A program made the translations under genes and the position numbers. From assembly GCF_004168285.1 (NCBI RefSeq), contig NZ_SEWF01000012.1:1-64000 (forward strand): a DNA stretch of 64,000 bases, read 5' to 3'. The stretch comes from Emticicia agri (GTDB lineage Bacteria; Bacteroidota; Bacteroidia; Cytophagales; Spirosomataceae). Positions 51,400 to 60,278 of the stretch are shown piece after piece (the first letter of the stretch is position 1; each line of letters opens with the position of its first letter). Under the pieces are notes generated by a model, which ran no database searches, was not told where the DNA came from, and was given only the letters and a program-made list of their open reading frames with translations.

Positions 51400-52347
51400 A
51401 TGAAACGTAGAAATTTCCTTAAAAACTCTTTTTCAATGGCCGGAATGGTGGGGGTATCTTCCCTCCCGTTTGCCAATAAACTCGATATTTTTTCAGACCA
51501 TCGTACAATTGCAGGGCAGAATAACTTCAAAATCAAATATGCACCTCACTTTGGCATGTTTAAAAACTCTGCCGGAGAAGACCTGATGGACCAGTTGAAG
51601 TTTATGGCAGAAGTGGGCTTTACTGCATTAGAAGACAATGGCATGATGGGACGTACCCCCGAAATGCAAACCAAAATTGGTGAAACCATGACCAAATTAG
51701 GTATGGCAATGGGCGTATTTGTGGTTGATAAAGGAGGAAATGGTGCCAATACTTTAGCCGCAGGGAAAAAAGAGCACGTGGATATTTTTCTGAATGGCTG
51801 TAAACGTGCCATTGAGGTAGCCAAACGCTGTAATGCCAAATTTGTTACTGTAGTTCCGGGGGATTTTGACCGTAATTTACCTATTGGTATCCAGACCGGA
51901 AATGTAATTGATGCACTAAGAAGAGGCGCAGAAATATTAGAGCCACACGGAATAGTAATGGTGTTGGAACCTTTAAGCGATACCCCGAACCTGTTTCTGA
52001 GAACATCAGACCAGACTTACGAGATATGCCGTGCCGTAAACAGCCCTTCATGTAAGATTCTGTATGATATATATCACCTGCAAAAGAATGAAGGTCATGT
52101 TATCCCACACATTGACTGGGCATGGAATGAAATAGGCTATTTTCAGATTGGGGATAATCCGGGCAGAAAAGAACCTACTACCGGAGAAATCAATTACAAG
52201 AATATTTTTAAGCATGTCTATAAAAAAGGCATGGCCGAAAACAAAACCTTTATCTGGGGTATGGAACACGGCAATGCCCGACCGGGTAAAGAAGGCGAAC
52301 AGGCACTGATAAAGGCTTATATTGAATCGGATAGTTTTGAGGTGTAA
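51400..52347 (+). CDS. TIM-barrel isomerase, Tat-exported (hydroxypyruvate isomerase/AP endonuclease-2-like)
   Basis: The N-terminus KRRNFLKNSFSMAGMVGVSS is a twin-arginine signal (RRxFLK), so a folded protein is exported. The body has the sugar-phosphate isomerase barrel: GFTALEDNGMMGRTPEMQ, FVTVVPGDFDRNLPIGIQ, the metal-binding Glu-Asp-His-Glu positions in MVLEPLSDTPNLF, KILYDIYHLQKNEGH, and FIWGMEHGNARPG. Its substrate is unknown; hydroxypyruvate isomerase is a family name only. 315 residues. It is the only clear Tat substrate of the window. Confidence 0.85.
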   Translation: MKRRNFLKNSFSMAGMVGVSSLPFANKLDIFSDHRTIAGQNNFKIKYAPHFGMFKNSAGEDLMDQLKFMAEVGFTALEDNGMMGRTPEMQTKIGETMTKLGMAMGVFVVDKGGNGANTLAAGKKEHVDIFLNGCKRAIEVAKRCNAKFVTVVPGDFDRNLPIGIQTGNVIDALRRGAEILEPHGIVMVLEPLSDTPNLFLRTSDQTYEICRAVNSPSCKILYDIYHLQKNEGHVIPHIDWAWNEIGYFQIGDNPGRKEPTTGEINYKNIFKHVYKKGMAENKTFIWGMEHGNARPGKEGEQALIKAYIESDSFEV

Positions 52348-52404
52348 AACATTATCGACTGGCCTATGATTTTCCTGAAATTAAATCATAGGTCAGCTAT
52401 ACTT

Positions 52405-52743
52405 ATGACTACTCATAATTGCCCCTGTAAAAATCCCCCATTCTCGTACCTGAATTATGACACAGTTGAATTGGGTATTGATGAAACTAATGGACGCTTT
52501 GCAGAAGTAAGCATTCAGAACTGTAAGCATTGCCAAACTATATGGCTGCATTATTTTGTTGAGATAGAAGGATTTTCGGGCAATATTAAGTGGTTTAAGG
52601 CAATCATAGACGATACTGTATTAGATAGCTTAACTGTAGAGAATGCACTTGAGCATATTGAAAGAGCAGCATGGTATTTTTACGGAGGTTCGTATTATGG
52701 CTCAGGTATTTCAGTAGGTAGTGGCAAAATAAATGTTGATTGA
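52405..52743 (+). CDS. Hypothetical protein with two Cys pairs
   Basis: The start ATG 52405 (TTHNCPCKNPPFSYLNYDTV) is 13 codons inside the frame; the earlier residues do not improve it. Cys pairs CPC and CKHCQ could bind one zinc. The rest is a mixed alpha/beta domain (GRFAEVSIQNCKHCQTIWLH, then LTVENALEHIERAAWYFYGG). I do not recognise a family. It ends GSYYGSGISVGSGKINVD. It lies between the TIM-barrel and PhyH genes, all on plus, perhaps as one transcript. Confidence 0.7.
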   Translation: MTTHNCPCKNPPFSYLNYDTVELGIDETNGRFAEVSIQNCKHCQTIWLHYFVEIEGFSGNIKWFKAIIDDTVLDSLTVENALEHIERAAWYFYGGSYYGSGISVGSGKINVD

Positions 52744-52765
52744 TAAGGATTCGTGTTAAATATCA

Positions 52766-53494
52766 ATGAGTCAAAACATTAAGAATAAAATAGAAGCCGA
52801 CGGTTTTGCCGTCGTAAACGAAGTTTTCAGCGAAAGCGAAATTGATACACTGCTAAAAACTATTGCGGACATTGATATTTCAAAACCTACCTTCCGCAAA
52901 ACAAATGATTTATTTGCTATCAGACAGTTTCTGAAAGAAGTACCGGAAACAATTGTTATTATCTTTAATAAAACCCTGATAGCACTCATCAATTCTATTT
53001 TCGGAGAAAACTATTTTGTAGTTAAATCTATCTATTTTGATAAACCGGAAGATTCTAACTGGTTTGTAGCCTATCACCAGGACCTTACTATTTCTGTTGA
53101 TAAAAAACTGGATATCGATGGCTTTGGTCCGTGGACAGTGAAGCATCAGCAATTTGCCGTGCAACCTCCTCTTTCAATTTTACAGGATAATTTCACTATC
53201 AGAATCCATTTAGATGATACCGACGAAGGAAACGGTGCATTGAAAGTAATTCCTCAATCACACTTGAAAGGCATATACCGACCTGAAACGATTGACTGGA
53301 ATATGGAAAAAGAAGTTACCTGTCCGGTTCAAAAAGGTGGAATCATGTTTATGAAACCACTTCTGCTTCATGCCTCTAACCGTACAAGTAACCACCGCAA
53401 AAGACGTGTAATACATATTGAATTCAGCAGAATCACTTTACCTGCCAACCTGCAATGGTCAGAAGCATTACAGGCTGAAACCACATTAAATTAA
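52766..53494 (+). CDS. Phytanoyl-CoA dioxygenase-family protein
   Basis: A 242-residue non-haem Fe(II)/2-oxoglutarate oxygenase of the PhyH type. The metal-binding HxD is H104/D106 (YHQDLTIS) and the distal His H202 (LLLHASNRTSNHRKRR), with the downstream Arg for 2-oxoglutarate. IRIHLDDTDEGNGALKVIPQ in between is the usual family segment. Substrates include fatty acyl chains and secondary metabolites, and no partner here helps to choose. The start ATG at 52766 follows the previous stop by 22 bp. Confidence 0.88.
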   Translation: MSQNIKNKIEADGFAVVNEVFSESEIDTLLKTIADIDISKPTFRKTNDLFAIRQFLKEVPETIVIIFNKTLIALINSIFGENYFVVKSIYFDKPEDSNWFVAYHQDLTISVDKKLDIDGFGPWTVKHQQFAVQPPLSILQDNFTIRIHLDDTDEGNGALKVIPQSHLKGIYRPETIDWNMEKEVTCPVQKGGIMFMKPLLLHASNRTSNHRKRRVIHIEFSRITLPANLQWSEALQAETTLN

Positions 53495-53501
53495 TTGCTA
53501 C

Positions 53502-54290
53502 CTACACCAAACCCAACTCCTTAATTGTTGCCAGTACCCCATTTTCATTATTTGAGTATTTGGTGATATAACTGGAGGCTTCTATAATTTTCGGGTGTGC
53601 ATTTTTCATGGCGTAACTGTATTTGCCTGCGCCCATCATTTCCATGTCATTCAGGTAATCACCGAAAACCATCGTTTCATCAAAAGAAATCCCGAATTTT
53701 TCCTGCATTTTCCTGATGGCCGTACCCTTGTTGGCTCCCCAATCGCTTATATCAAGCCATAGTTTTCCGGCTACTGCTACTTTATACTTTTTTTCAAATT
53801 GTTTATAATGCAGGTAGCTATTGGTTTCTGAATTATTGAAATCACAAATAGTTATCTTCAGTACTGTATCTTCAACTTTGGTTAAATCGTGTACGATTTC
53901 CATTCGTTTAAAGTACTTTCCAACTTCTTTCAGAAAACGCTCGTCTGTACTCTCTACATAAGCCGAGTTTTTGGCACTTACCGTTACGTAAGCTCCTTCT
54001 ATCTTGCGGCCAATTTCTATAAATTTATCGGCTGATACTTTGTCCAGTGAATCAATATGCACCTGTTCATTGCGATAAACCACATAAGACCCATTATCTG
54101 CAATAAAAATCAGATTATCTTTGATACGGTCAAATCTATCAACTAAATTATAATATTGTCGGCCGCTGGCAATAGCAAACCTGATTCCTTTTTCAGCCAA
54201 TTTGGGTTCCAGTTCCCAGAATTCTTCATTCAGTTGCCCCTGATTATCAAGAAGCGTCCCATCCATATCGCATACAATCAATTTAATCAT
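53502..54290 (-). CDS. Cof-type HAD-IIB phosphatase
   Basis: The start ATG 54290 (IKLIVCDMDGTLLDNQGQ) is chosen because it puts the HAD motif I DMDGTLL right at the N-terminus; nine earlier codons are dropped. Motif II is ASGRQYYNL and motifs III and IV are GTAIRKMQEKFGI and VFGDYLNDMEMMG. The C2B cap is typical of the Cof type, which dephosphorylates sugar or cofactor phosphates such as flavin mononucleotide. Substrate is not readable. 262 residues. It is convergent with PhyH, with 7 bp between stops. Confidence 0.92.
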   Translation of the reverse strand: MIKLIVCDMDGTLLDNQGQLNEEFWELEPKLAEKGIRFAIASGRQYYNLVDRFDRIKDNLIFIADNGSYVVYRNEQVHIDSLDKVSADKFIEIGRKIEGAYVTVSAKNSAYVESTDERFLKEVGKYFKRMEIVHDLTKVEDTVLKITICDFNNSETNSYLHYKQFEKKYKVAVAGKLWLDISDWGANKGTAIRKMQEKFGISFDETMVFGDYLNDMEMMGAGKYSYAMKNAHPKIIEASSYITKYSNNENGVLATIKELGLV

Positions 54291-54434
54291 GCTGTAGTTG
54301 TTTTTTTGAAGCGGCAAAGATAGGAAGAATTGAGTGATTGTCTTGAACTTTGATTTAGCTGATTTTATGATTTATATGATTCTTAAAAGTAGCTATTAGC
54401 TAATGATAAATTATTCTGAATAATCAGATTAATC

Positions 54435-54467
54435 CGGTAAAATGGTACGCCGTCACGGCAAAGTTCA
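54435..54467 (+). repeat. Third copy of the 33 bp REP-like repeat
   Basis: It agrees at 28 of 33 positions with the tandem units at 24839-24904, with differences at unit positions 2, 8, 12, 20 and 26. It is 48 bp before the DUF1801 start and just upstream of its -7 box. Confidence 0.7.
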
Positions 54468-54478
54468 AGACATTTTTT

Positions 54479-54486
54479 GTATCTTT
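54479..54486 (+). promoter_or_regulatory. -7 promoter element for the DUF1801-GNAT operon
   Basis: TATCTTTG matches TAnnTTTG, 29 nt before the start ATG 54516. No TTTG is at the -33 position; the repeat at 54435-54467 occupies it instead. Confidence 0.5.
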
Positions 54487-54515
54487 GTTTAAATTACACT
54501 AAACTATAAATACAC

Positions 54516-54947
54516 ATGGCAAAGAATAAAACTACTGAAACTACTGTAAAAGTTGAAGATTTTCTGAATCAGATTGAGGACGAAAACAAAAGAAAAGACG
54601 GCTTCCGATTGCTTGAAATCATACAGGAACAAACAGGAATGGAAGGAAAAATGTGGGGGCCAAGCATTATTGGTTTTGGCTCGTATCATTATAAATATGC
54701 CAGCGGCCACGAAGGCGATGCACCAGTAGTAGGTTTCTCGCCCCGCAAAGATGCCATTAGCCTTTATCTGGGCTTAGACCCTGAGACACGAGAAGCTACC
54801 TTACAAAGGTTTGGTAAGCATAAAGCCGCCAAAAGCTGTATTTATGTCAAAAAACTGACTGATATTAATCTTGATGTACTGAAAGAAATGATTGACGAGA
54901 CAGTAAAAACTACGCTTTCGTCTGATTTTGTGCCTGTTAGTTCATGA
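54516..54947 (+). CDS. DUF1801 domain-containing protein
   Basis: At 143 residues this has the YdhG-like pattern: VEDFLNQIEDENKRKDGFRL, MWGPSIIGFGSYHYKYASGH, VGFSPRKDAISLYLGL and GRFGKHKAAKSCIYVKKLTD-like text in the middle. The function is unknown; the fold resembles frataxin-like proteins. The start ATG 54516 gives KNKTTETTVKVEDF. Its stop overlaps the following GNAT start by 4 bp, and a second GNAT also overlaps, so the three genes form one coupled operon. Confidence 0.88.
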   Translation: MAKNKTTETTVKVEDFLNQIEDENKRKDGFRLLEIIQEQTGMEGKMWGPSIIGFGSYHYKYASGHEGDAPVVGFSPRKDAISLYLGLDPETREATLQRFGKHKAAKSCIYVKKLTDINLDVLKEMIDETVKTTLSSDFVPVSS

Positions 54948-55411
54948 AAAATTTAATGATTAGACCCATTACCGAGGGAGACATTCTCCCTCATGATTTA
55001 TTATTGTCGGCCGACCCCTCGGAAGAGGCTATTGAACAATATCTCCCCTATTCTACGCTTTATCTGGCACATCTTAACGATTTGCCTGTGGCTGAGTATG
55101 TGCTTTATCCGCATAATACAGAGGATATTGAAATAAAAAATATTGCCGTGGATGATGCTTTTCAGGGTCGGGGAATTGGCAAGGCGCTGTTAGAAGATGC
55201 CGTTCAAAGAGCCATTGATGACGGATACAAATGTCTGCTTATTGGCACTTCAAATGCCAGTGTCGGACAGTTATACCTTTATCAGCGACAAGGTTTTGAG
55301 ATTTCGTCTATAAAAATGAATTTCTTTACTGATAATTACCCAACACCCCTCTACGAAAACGGCATACAGTGTCGCCACATGCTTATGCTGACCAAAGTAT
55401 TGAAACCATGA
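54944..55411 (+). CDS. GNAT-family N-acetyltransferase (first of a pair)
   Basis: At 155 residues it has the GNAT core: IAVDDAFQGRGIGKALLEDA with the acetyl-CoA binding QGRGIG loop, and LLIGTSNASVGQLYLYQRQG with the later strand. The substrate is unknown. ATG 54944 overlaps the DUF1801 stop by 4 bp, indicating coupled translation. The following gene starts within its stop codon. The two GNAT proteins are dissimilar outside the core, so they are not a simple duplication. Confidence 0.9.
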   Translation: MKNLMIRPITEGDILPHDLLLSADPSEEAIEQYLPYSTLYLAHLNDLPVAEYVLYPHNTEDIEIKNIAVDDAFQGRGIGKALLEDAVQRAIDDGYKCLLIGTSNASVGQLYLYQRQGFEISSIKMNFFTDNYPTPLYENGIQCRHMLMLTKVLKP

Positions 55412-55860
55412 CCGCCATTCATTTCACTATCAGCGAGGTAAAACCAGAAGAACACGACCAATTACTGGACATCTGGGAATCGTCAGTAAGAGCCACCCAT
55501 CATTTTCTGAAAGAAGAAAACATTCTGTTTTTTAAGCAGACCATTCACGAACATAAGTATTTTGAAATGGTTGAATTGGCTTGCGTAAAAGATACCAACG
55601 ATCAGATTTTAGGTTTCTTAGGTACCAATGCCGACAGCCTCGAAATGCTATTTGTACATGCCGATGCCATTGGCAAAGGCGTAGGTAAAGCCTTACTGAG
55701 TTATGCCTTGAATACCCTGAAAGTAACCAAAGTTGATGTAAACGAACAAAATACTCAGGCCGTTGGCTTCTATCTGCATCACGGATTTAAGACTGTCAGC
55801 CGTTCTGAATTAGATGGGACTGGTAAGCCATTTCCTATTTTGCATATGGAGTTGGGGTGA
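55408..55860 (+). CDS. GNAT-family N-acetyltransferase (second of a pair)
   Basis: The start ATG 55408 (TAIHFTISEVKPEEHDQLLD) overlaps the preceding stop (ATGA), and the longest frame adds 13 unrelated codons. The GNAT loop is AIGKGVGKALLSYALNTLKV, and VNEQNTQAVGFYLHHGFKTV is the last strand. The N-terminal WESSVRATHHFLKEENI text resembles the YjaB/YjdJ-type acetyltransferases. 150 residues. It is convergent with the DUF4259 gene (22 bp between). Confidence 0.9.
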   Translation: MTAIHFTISEVKPEEHDQLLDIWESSVRATHHFLKEENILFFKQTIHEHKYFEMVELACVKDTNDQILGFLGTNADSLEMLFVHADAIGKGVGKALLSYALNTLKVTKVDVNEQNTQAVGFYLHHGFKTVSRSELDGTGKPFPILHMELG

Positions 55861-55882
55861 AGAATATTTTATATCATTTCCC

Positions 55883-56302
55883 CTATCGGTTTAATCTCCC
55901 AATCAGTTCCTCTAAGCCTTGTCGCCATAGAGGATAATCATCTTCATTTTCTGACCACAGCTCGTTTAGTTCTGAGTTTTCGCATAAAACGCTATGCAAG
56001 GCTTGTATTGCTTTTTCACGAAGGTCTGATAAATCTACCTCTGGGTGTCTATCTGCAAAAGTATCAACGGAATAAGTATCATTTCTGCCAATAGGCGTAA
56101 AGATAGTTCCGTTTATTTGTCGGTCAATGTAAGTAGCTGACACAATTATAGCGCACCCTTCCTCAACGCCTAAATATTCAACATCAATCGGAATATCTAA
56201 AGCATAATTAATCGTTTCCTTTGGATTTCCTTCTCTTTCAAGCTCATCTACGAAGTCTAATGCGCAATCATCTTCAAAGTAACCTGTTCCCCAAGCTCCC
56301 AT
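55883..56302 (-). CDS. DUF4259 domain-containing protein
   Basis: At 139 residues it begins GAWGTGYFEDDCALDFVDEL, the signature of DUF4259, followed by VEEGCAIIVSATYIDRQING and LREKAIQALHSVLCENSELN. The family is widespread as single genes and has no assigned function. Its start lies 108 bp from the REP array, which is on its upstream side. Confidence 0.87.
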   Translation of the reverse strand: MGAWGTGYFEDDCALDFVDELEREGNPKETINYALDIPIDVEYLGVEEGCAIIVSATYIDRQINGTIFTPIGRNDTYSVDTFADRHPEVDLSDLREKAIQALHSVLCENSELNELWSENEDDYPLWRQGLEELIGRLNR

Positions 56303-56757
56303 AAAATTTGTGTGTTTTAGTTTAAAAATTTTATAATTTTAATTTATCAACATGTCCACAATATAAAGATTTTCAGAGGTAAAAACAAAGAATATTTCAG
56401 CAATTTTGTAGAGACGTATTGCGATACGTCTCCTGTCAGCGAATCTGTTTTTTAAATGATTAATGGTATAAATTGACTGATAATCTCAAAATTATCCACC
56501 AAAATGTATTCAAAAATTAGACAGGCCAATTGAGACGTATTGCAATACGACTCCTGTCAGCGAATCTGTTTTTTAAATGATTAATGGTATAAATTGATTA
56601 ATAATTTCAAAATTATTCACCAAATCTATTCAAAAAATTAGACAGGCCCACGGAGACGTATCGCAATACGTCTCTACGACACGAATAATATTTTGCTGCA
56701 TATTTCTACAAATTTTTATTAATTTCGATACTATCATTTATCCCTCACCTATATTTG
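56303..56757. other. Gene-free region holding the REP array
   Basis: This 455 bp contains AT-rich sequence after the DUF4259 start, then the REP array at 56411-56674, then a short AT-rich leader before the transposase. TATATTTG at 56750-56757 touches the transposase start codon and fits the -7 consensus, but its position makes it unlikely as that gene's promoter. Confidence 0.55.
56411..56674. repeat. Array of three REP hairpins with two 99 bp spacers
   Basis: Hairpins at 56411-56432, 56532-56553 and 56653-56674 share GAGACGTAT-NNNN-ATACGTCTC (copy 2 has ATACGACTC). They are 121 bp apart. The two spacers are alike, each starting CCTGTCAGCGAATCTG and ending AATTAGACAGGCC with small changes. 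Three hairpins with near-identical spacers next to a Y1 transposase is the layout of REP/BIME arrays. Confidence 0.88.
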
Positions 56758-57288
56758 ATGACTGAATTATTTGATAATAAATACCGTGTGCCATCAGTTC
56801 GTTTGCAGTCGTGGAATTATGCCAATGAAGGTTTTTATTTTGTTACTATCTGCACGAAAGATAGAACCTGCTATTTTGGTGATGTTATTGGGTCAAAATT
56901 TATTCCTAACGGAATGGGCAAAATCGCTTTTGAGGAATGGCATAAAACCATCGAATTGCGACCTGATATGAATATCGAATTAGCTGAATTTGTAGTGATG
57001 CCTAACCATATACACGGAATTTTGATTATTGGTAGGAATGAATTTAATCAATCCTATAATTTTAGTTTTAAAAGTCAGTTTAAATCTCCGGCTAAAGATT
57101 TGGCTTCTATCATCCGTGGCTATAAAACAGCCGTTACCACCTATGCCCGAAAGAATAACATAAAATTCGATTGGCAGGAAAGATTCTACGAACATATCAT
57201 CCGTTCAGAAGAAGATTACCAAAAAATTGCTAACTATATTATCAACAACCCTGCAAAATGGGAAGAAGACCTTTTGTACAGCATTTAG
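56758..57288 (+). CDS. REP-associated tyrosine transposase (RAYT-like)
   Basis: At 176 residues it has the Y1 HUH motif H84-I85-H86 (VVMPNHIHGILII) and the family's C-terminal FDWQERFYEHIIRSEEDYQ and ANYIINNPAKWEEDLL. The catalytic Tyr is among Y122 (GYKTAVTTY), Y129 and Y144, and I cannot choose between them. RAYT proteins cut and process REP hairpins; the three REPs directly upstream are the probable substrates. Start ATG 56758; the TTG one codon earlier is unneeded. No end sequences of an IS200/IS605 element were found, so it is a RAYT rather than an insertion sequence. Confidence 0.86.
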   Translation: MTELFDNKYRVPSVRLQSWNYANEGFYFVTICTKDRTCYFGDVIGSKFIPNGMGKIAFEEWHKTIELRPDMNIELAEFVVMPNHIHGILIIGRNEFNQSYNFSFKSQFKSPAKDLASIIRGYKTAVTTYARKNNIKFDWQERFYEHIIRSEEDYQKIANYIINNPAKWEEDLLYSI

Positions 57289-57319
57289 AAACTATAAATT
57301 GTAGTCCTCAGTCCCCAAC

Positions 57320-57348
57320 AAAAAAAGCGAAGAGTCACCCTCTCCGCT
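57320..57348 (-). terminator. Terminator of the minus-strand metalloprotease
   Basis: AGCGAAGAG (57326-57334) and CTCTCCGCT (57340-57348) pair over 9 bp; the one exception is G-U on minus, so minus is its strand. A T run follows on minus (57325-57320). It lies 25 bp after the stop at 57373. Confidence 0.82.
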
Positions 57349-57372
57349 TCTCATATCTACTTCTATCACTAA

Positions 57373-59931
57373 TTACTTAGGGTCTAAACCGTTTTCAATA
57401 CGTTTTAATACGTCTTGCAAATGGTATTTGCTCATTTTGTCGGTAGTTAAAGGTAAAGCGGCCTTAATTTCCGTTTTCAATGATTCTAAATGTGCTCTGG
57501 TGATTGATGGTAAGTCGGTTTTTTTCAAATCAACTACACGGGTATCGTATCCGTAAGTTACTCCCGGAGGAATTGACAATACAGTAGTAGTAGTAGGTGT
57601 CAACAAAGTAATTAATTTCTCTGTAAACACTTTTTGCAAATTACGACGATATACATCAATTGCCTTTTTGGTTTTCAATTCAGCCCAGATACCACCACGC
57701 AAGTCAGTCATTAAATCATCCAGATTATAGTTAGCAGGGTTAGTACCACCTGTTTCCATCAATCTCACCGCACGGTCGCCCGCTAAAAGGTTATTCAATG
57801 TAGCCTCTTGAATAGATTTCACAGCCTCAACACCTGTTTCGATGTTGATTTTATTCAATACATTCTGGTCAAGCAACCAGGTTGGTGTAGCAAATACCTG
57901 ACGATTCAGGAAGGCAACAGCCTCTTTTTGTGTAGCTTTTGGTACTACTGTAAACACGCCACCTTCCATATCATAGGTTTTAGGGTCATCATAGATACCA
58001 CCTACGTTTTTGGTAACGTGACCAATATATCGGCGGAATTGTCCGGCTACGTTTCCATATAATTCGGCTAATTCTTTGTAAAACTCACCGTCTTCCTTGC
58101 TCCATTCAGTCAGGTTAGGCAATATTTTCTGTAAGTTTTTGATACCATATTCAGAAGCCTTCATGGCATTATCGCTCAAATCTTCTGTCTGGTAACGAGG
58201 GTCGTAAGGGCTGATTTCAGTACCGAAACGCTTGCGTGGGTCTTTATAAGCCTCTTTTGTCCATTCGTTCAGTGTTTTCTTTTCTTCTTTGGCATCTTTT
58301 GCATCAGCAAAGTATGAGTAACCCCATTTGATAGCCCAGTTATCATAATCACCAATACGAGGGAAGAAATCGGTTACCCCGTCTTCCGGTTGTGCTACAT
58401 AGTTGAAACGGGCGTAGTCCATGATAGAAGACGTATGTCCGTTTTGTGCCACCCAGTTTTTATCACGTAGTTTTTCTACCGGAGTAGCCGAACTTGCACC
58501 CATATTGTGGCGTAAACCTAAAGTATGACCTACCTCATGTGATGATACGAAACGGATTAACTCGCCCATTAATTCATCACTGAAGTTTTTGTTTCTTGAA
58601 CGAGTGTCAGCAGCGGCAGTCTGAATCATGTACCAGTTGCGTAACAAACGCATAACATTATGGTACCAGCCAATATGACTTTCTAAAATCTCACCACTGC
58701 GAGGGTCGTGTACGTTAGGGCCATAAGCATTCTGAATATCGGCAGCAAAATAACGGATAGCCGAGAAACGGGCATCTTCCAGACTAAGGCTATCGCTTTC
58801 TTTCATATATTCGCCACGAATAGCATTTTTCCAACCTGCTTTTTCAAAAGCTGCCTGCCAGTCATCAACACCTAATTTAAGGTATTTCTGCCATTTCACA
58901 GGCGTTGCAGGGTCTATATAATAGATAATTGGTTTCTTAGGCTCAATAGCTTCACCACGTTTCTGACGTTCTGCATCTTCTTTGCTCTTAGGCTCTAATC
59001 TCCATCTTACAGCAAATACATCCTGGTCTGATTTCTGAGATTCTTCACCAAAAACCGAATACTGGTTAGCAAAGTATCCCACACGTTGGTCGAAGAAACG
59101 TTTACGCATAGGTACTTTTGGCAACAATATCATAGAAGTATTAAATTCCATGGTTACTACCCCGGCATCACGAGAAGCAGGTAAATACTGCCCGATTTGT
59201 GGAATGGGAGTTAAAGTAACCATTGGTGGGGTTACACTGAAGGTCTTTACTGTACGAATCTCGGTATTGATGGGATACGAACGGATGTGTTGAATATACG
59301 AACGATCAGCTTGTAAAGCAGCTATTTTCAGGAATTGTTTGTTCACAGGGTCAAGCGAGAAAACCTGATTGTCGCCTTTGAAGAAATCTGTTACTTCAAT
59401 TACTGATACAGTATCTTTTTTCAAGGCTTTGATATCAAACGAACCAATGATTGGGTCAGCACTTGAATTTCTTACTGCCTGAAAAATAGGCTTGGTACTA
59501 TCGGCAGAAGTCATGATAATTGAGATTGAACGCAGGAAAATTTTGTTATCCGGCCCTTTCTCCCATCTTATCATCTGACGATTTACTTCTTCACCACCAA
59601 AAATACCACCACCGGCAGCAGTTTTAGAATAACGTGTAACTGTCATAATATCACGCCCCAACAGGGTGTCGGCAATTTCGAAGAAATACTTCTCGTCAAT
59701 TTTATGAACAGTAATTAATCCTTTGCTGGTTTTTGCTTTGTCTGTGATTACCTCTTTGTAAGGTTTCGGGCCTGTTTTGGGTGCTTCAGCAGGTTTGGCA
59801 GCGGTTGTAGGCGGAGGGGTAGTTTTTACTGGTTCTTCAGGTTTTTTTTTGTCGTCTTTCTTTTGAGCATATCCCGTAAGGGTCATTCCCAAAAGTACAC
59901 AGGGAATTAGTGATAGGCGTAATAATTTCAT
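57373..59931 (-). CDS. Large exported zinc metalloprotease (DUF5117/DUF5118-type)
   Basis: A signal peptide (KLLRLSLIPCVLLGMTLTGY, then AQ) precedes a K- and P-rich linker to residue 60, then DUF5118/DUF5117-like domains (DKYFFEIADTLLGRDIMTVT, YFANQYSVFGEES). The metzincin-type zinc site HEVGHTLGLRH lies at about residues 465-475, with HNMGAS following. The remaining 370 residues have helices and a basic end. Members are common in Bacteroidota, likely periplasmic or surface peptidases with unknown targets. The length of 852 is normal. No T9SS tail is visible. Confidence 0.91.
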   Translation of the reverse strand: MKLLRLSLIPCVLLGMTLTGYAQKKDDKKKPEEPVKTTPPPTTAAKPAEAPKTGPKPYKEVITDKAKTSKGLITVHKIDEKYFFEIADTLLGRDIMTVTRYSKTAAGGGIFGGEEVNRQMIRWEKGPDNKIFLRSISIIMTSADSTKPIFQAVRNSSADPIIGSFDIKALKKDTVSVIEVTDFFKGDNQVFSLDPVNKQFLKIAALQADRSYIQHIRSYPINTEIRTVKTFSVTPPMVTLTPIPQIGQYLPASRDAGVVTMEFNTSMILLPKVPMRKRFFDQRVGYFANQYSVFGEESQKSDQDVFAVRWRLEPKSKEDAERQKRGEAIEPKKPIIYYIDPATPVKWQKYLKLGVDDWQAAFEKAGWKNAIRGEYMKESDSLSLEDARFSAIRYFAADIQNAYGPNVHDPRSGEILESHIGWYHNVMRLLRNWYMIQTAAADTRSRNKNFSDELMGELIRFVSSHEVGHTLGLRHNMGASSATPVEKLRDKNWVAQNGHTSSIMDYARFNYVAQPEDGVTDFFPRIGDYDNWAIKWGYSYFADAKDAKEEKKTLNEWTKEAYKDPRKRFGTEISPYDPRYQTEDLSDNAMKASEYGIKNLQKILPNLTEWSKEDGEFYKELAELYGNVAGQFRRYIGHVTKNVGGIYDDPKTYDMEGGVFTVVPKATQKEAVAFLNRQVFATPTWLLDQNVLNKINIETGVEAVKSIQEATLNNLLAGDRAVRLMETGGTNPANYNLDDLMTDLRGGIWAELKTKKAIDVYRRNLQKVFTEKLITLLTPTTTTVLSIPPGVTYGYDTRVVDLKKTDLPSITRAHLESLKTEIKAALPLTTDKMSKYHLQDVLKRIENGLDPK

Positions 59932-60278
59932 AATTAAAATTTAATAGTTTGATGAAAAAACTTCGTAAAAGTAAGGTAAACAGTAGAATACTTGTTAGTT
60001 TATTGATGAATTAATTTGTAATTGAGACCAAACCACAAATTTCTACTTTTTATTGGCTGGGGACATCACCTAATTTGGGGGATATACACAAAATAGTAGT
60101 TCAAAAAACTTCTTCTCTTGTAACAATCTCCGTACGCAATCGTCTATGCTAATAGAACTACGAAATGGCGTCTAAAAATGGCTTTTAAAAAAATAAATAC
60201 ATTTTTTAAAATTATTTGTAACCTTTTGTTTTTCCTCAAGTAATCATTGTCAGAAACCTAAAACGAAAAAGCTTTTAT
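59932..60278. promoter_or_regulatory. Divergent leader between metalloprotease and sigma factor
   Basis: This 347 bp has no coding signal. A weak inverted pair GTAGTTC (about 60091) and GAACTAC (about 60155) spans about 70 bp. TTTG runs occur (for example TATTTGTAACCTTTTG near 60215), but none makes a clean -33/-7 pair, which may mean an alternative sigma factor drives the sigma gene. Confidence 0.35.

Noticed and set aside
56411-56674. A CRISPR array
   Set aside because: There are only three units, and the spacers are near-identical to each other, the opposite of CRISPR spacers. REP/RAYT fits.
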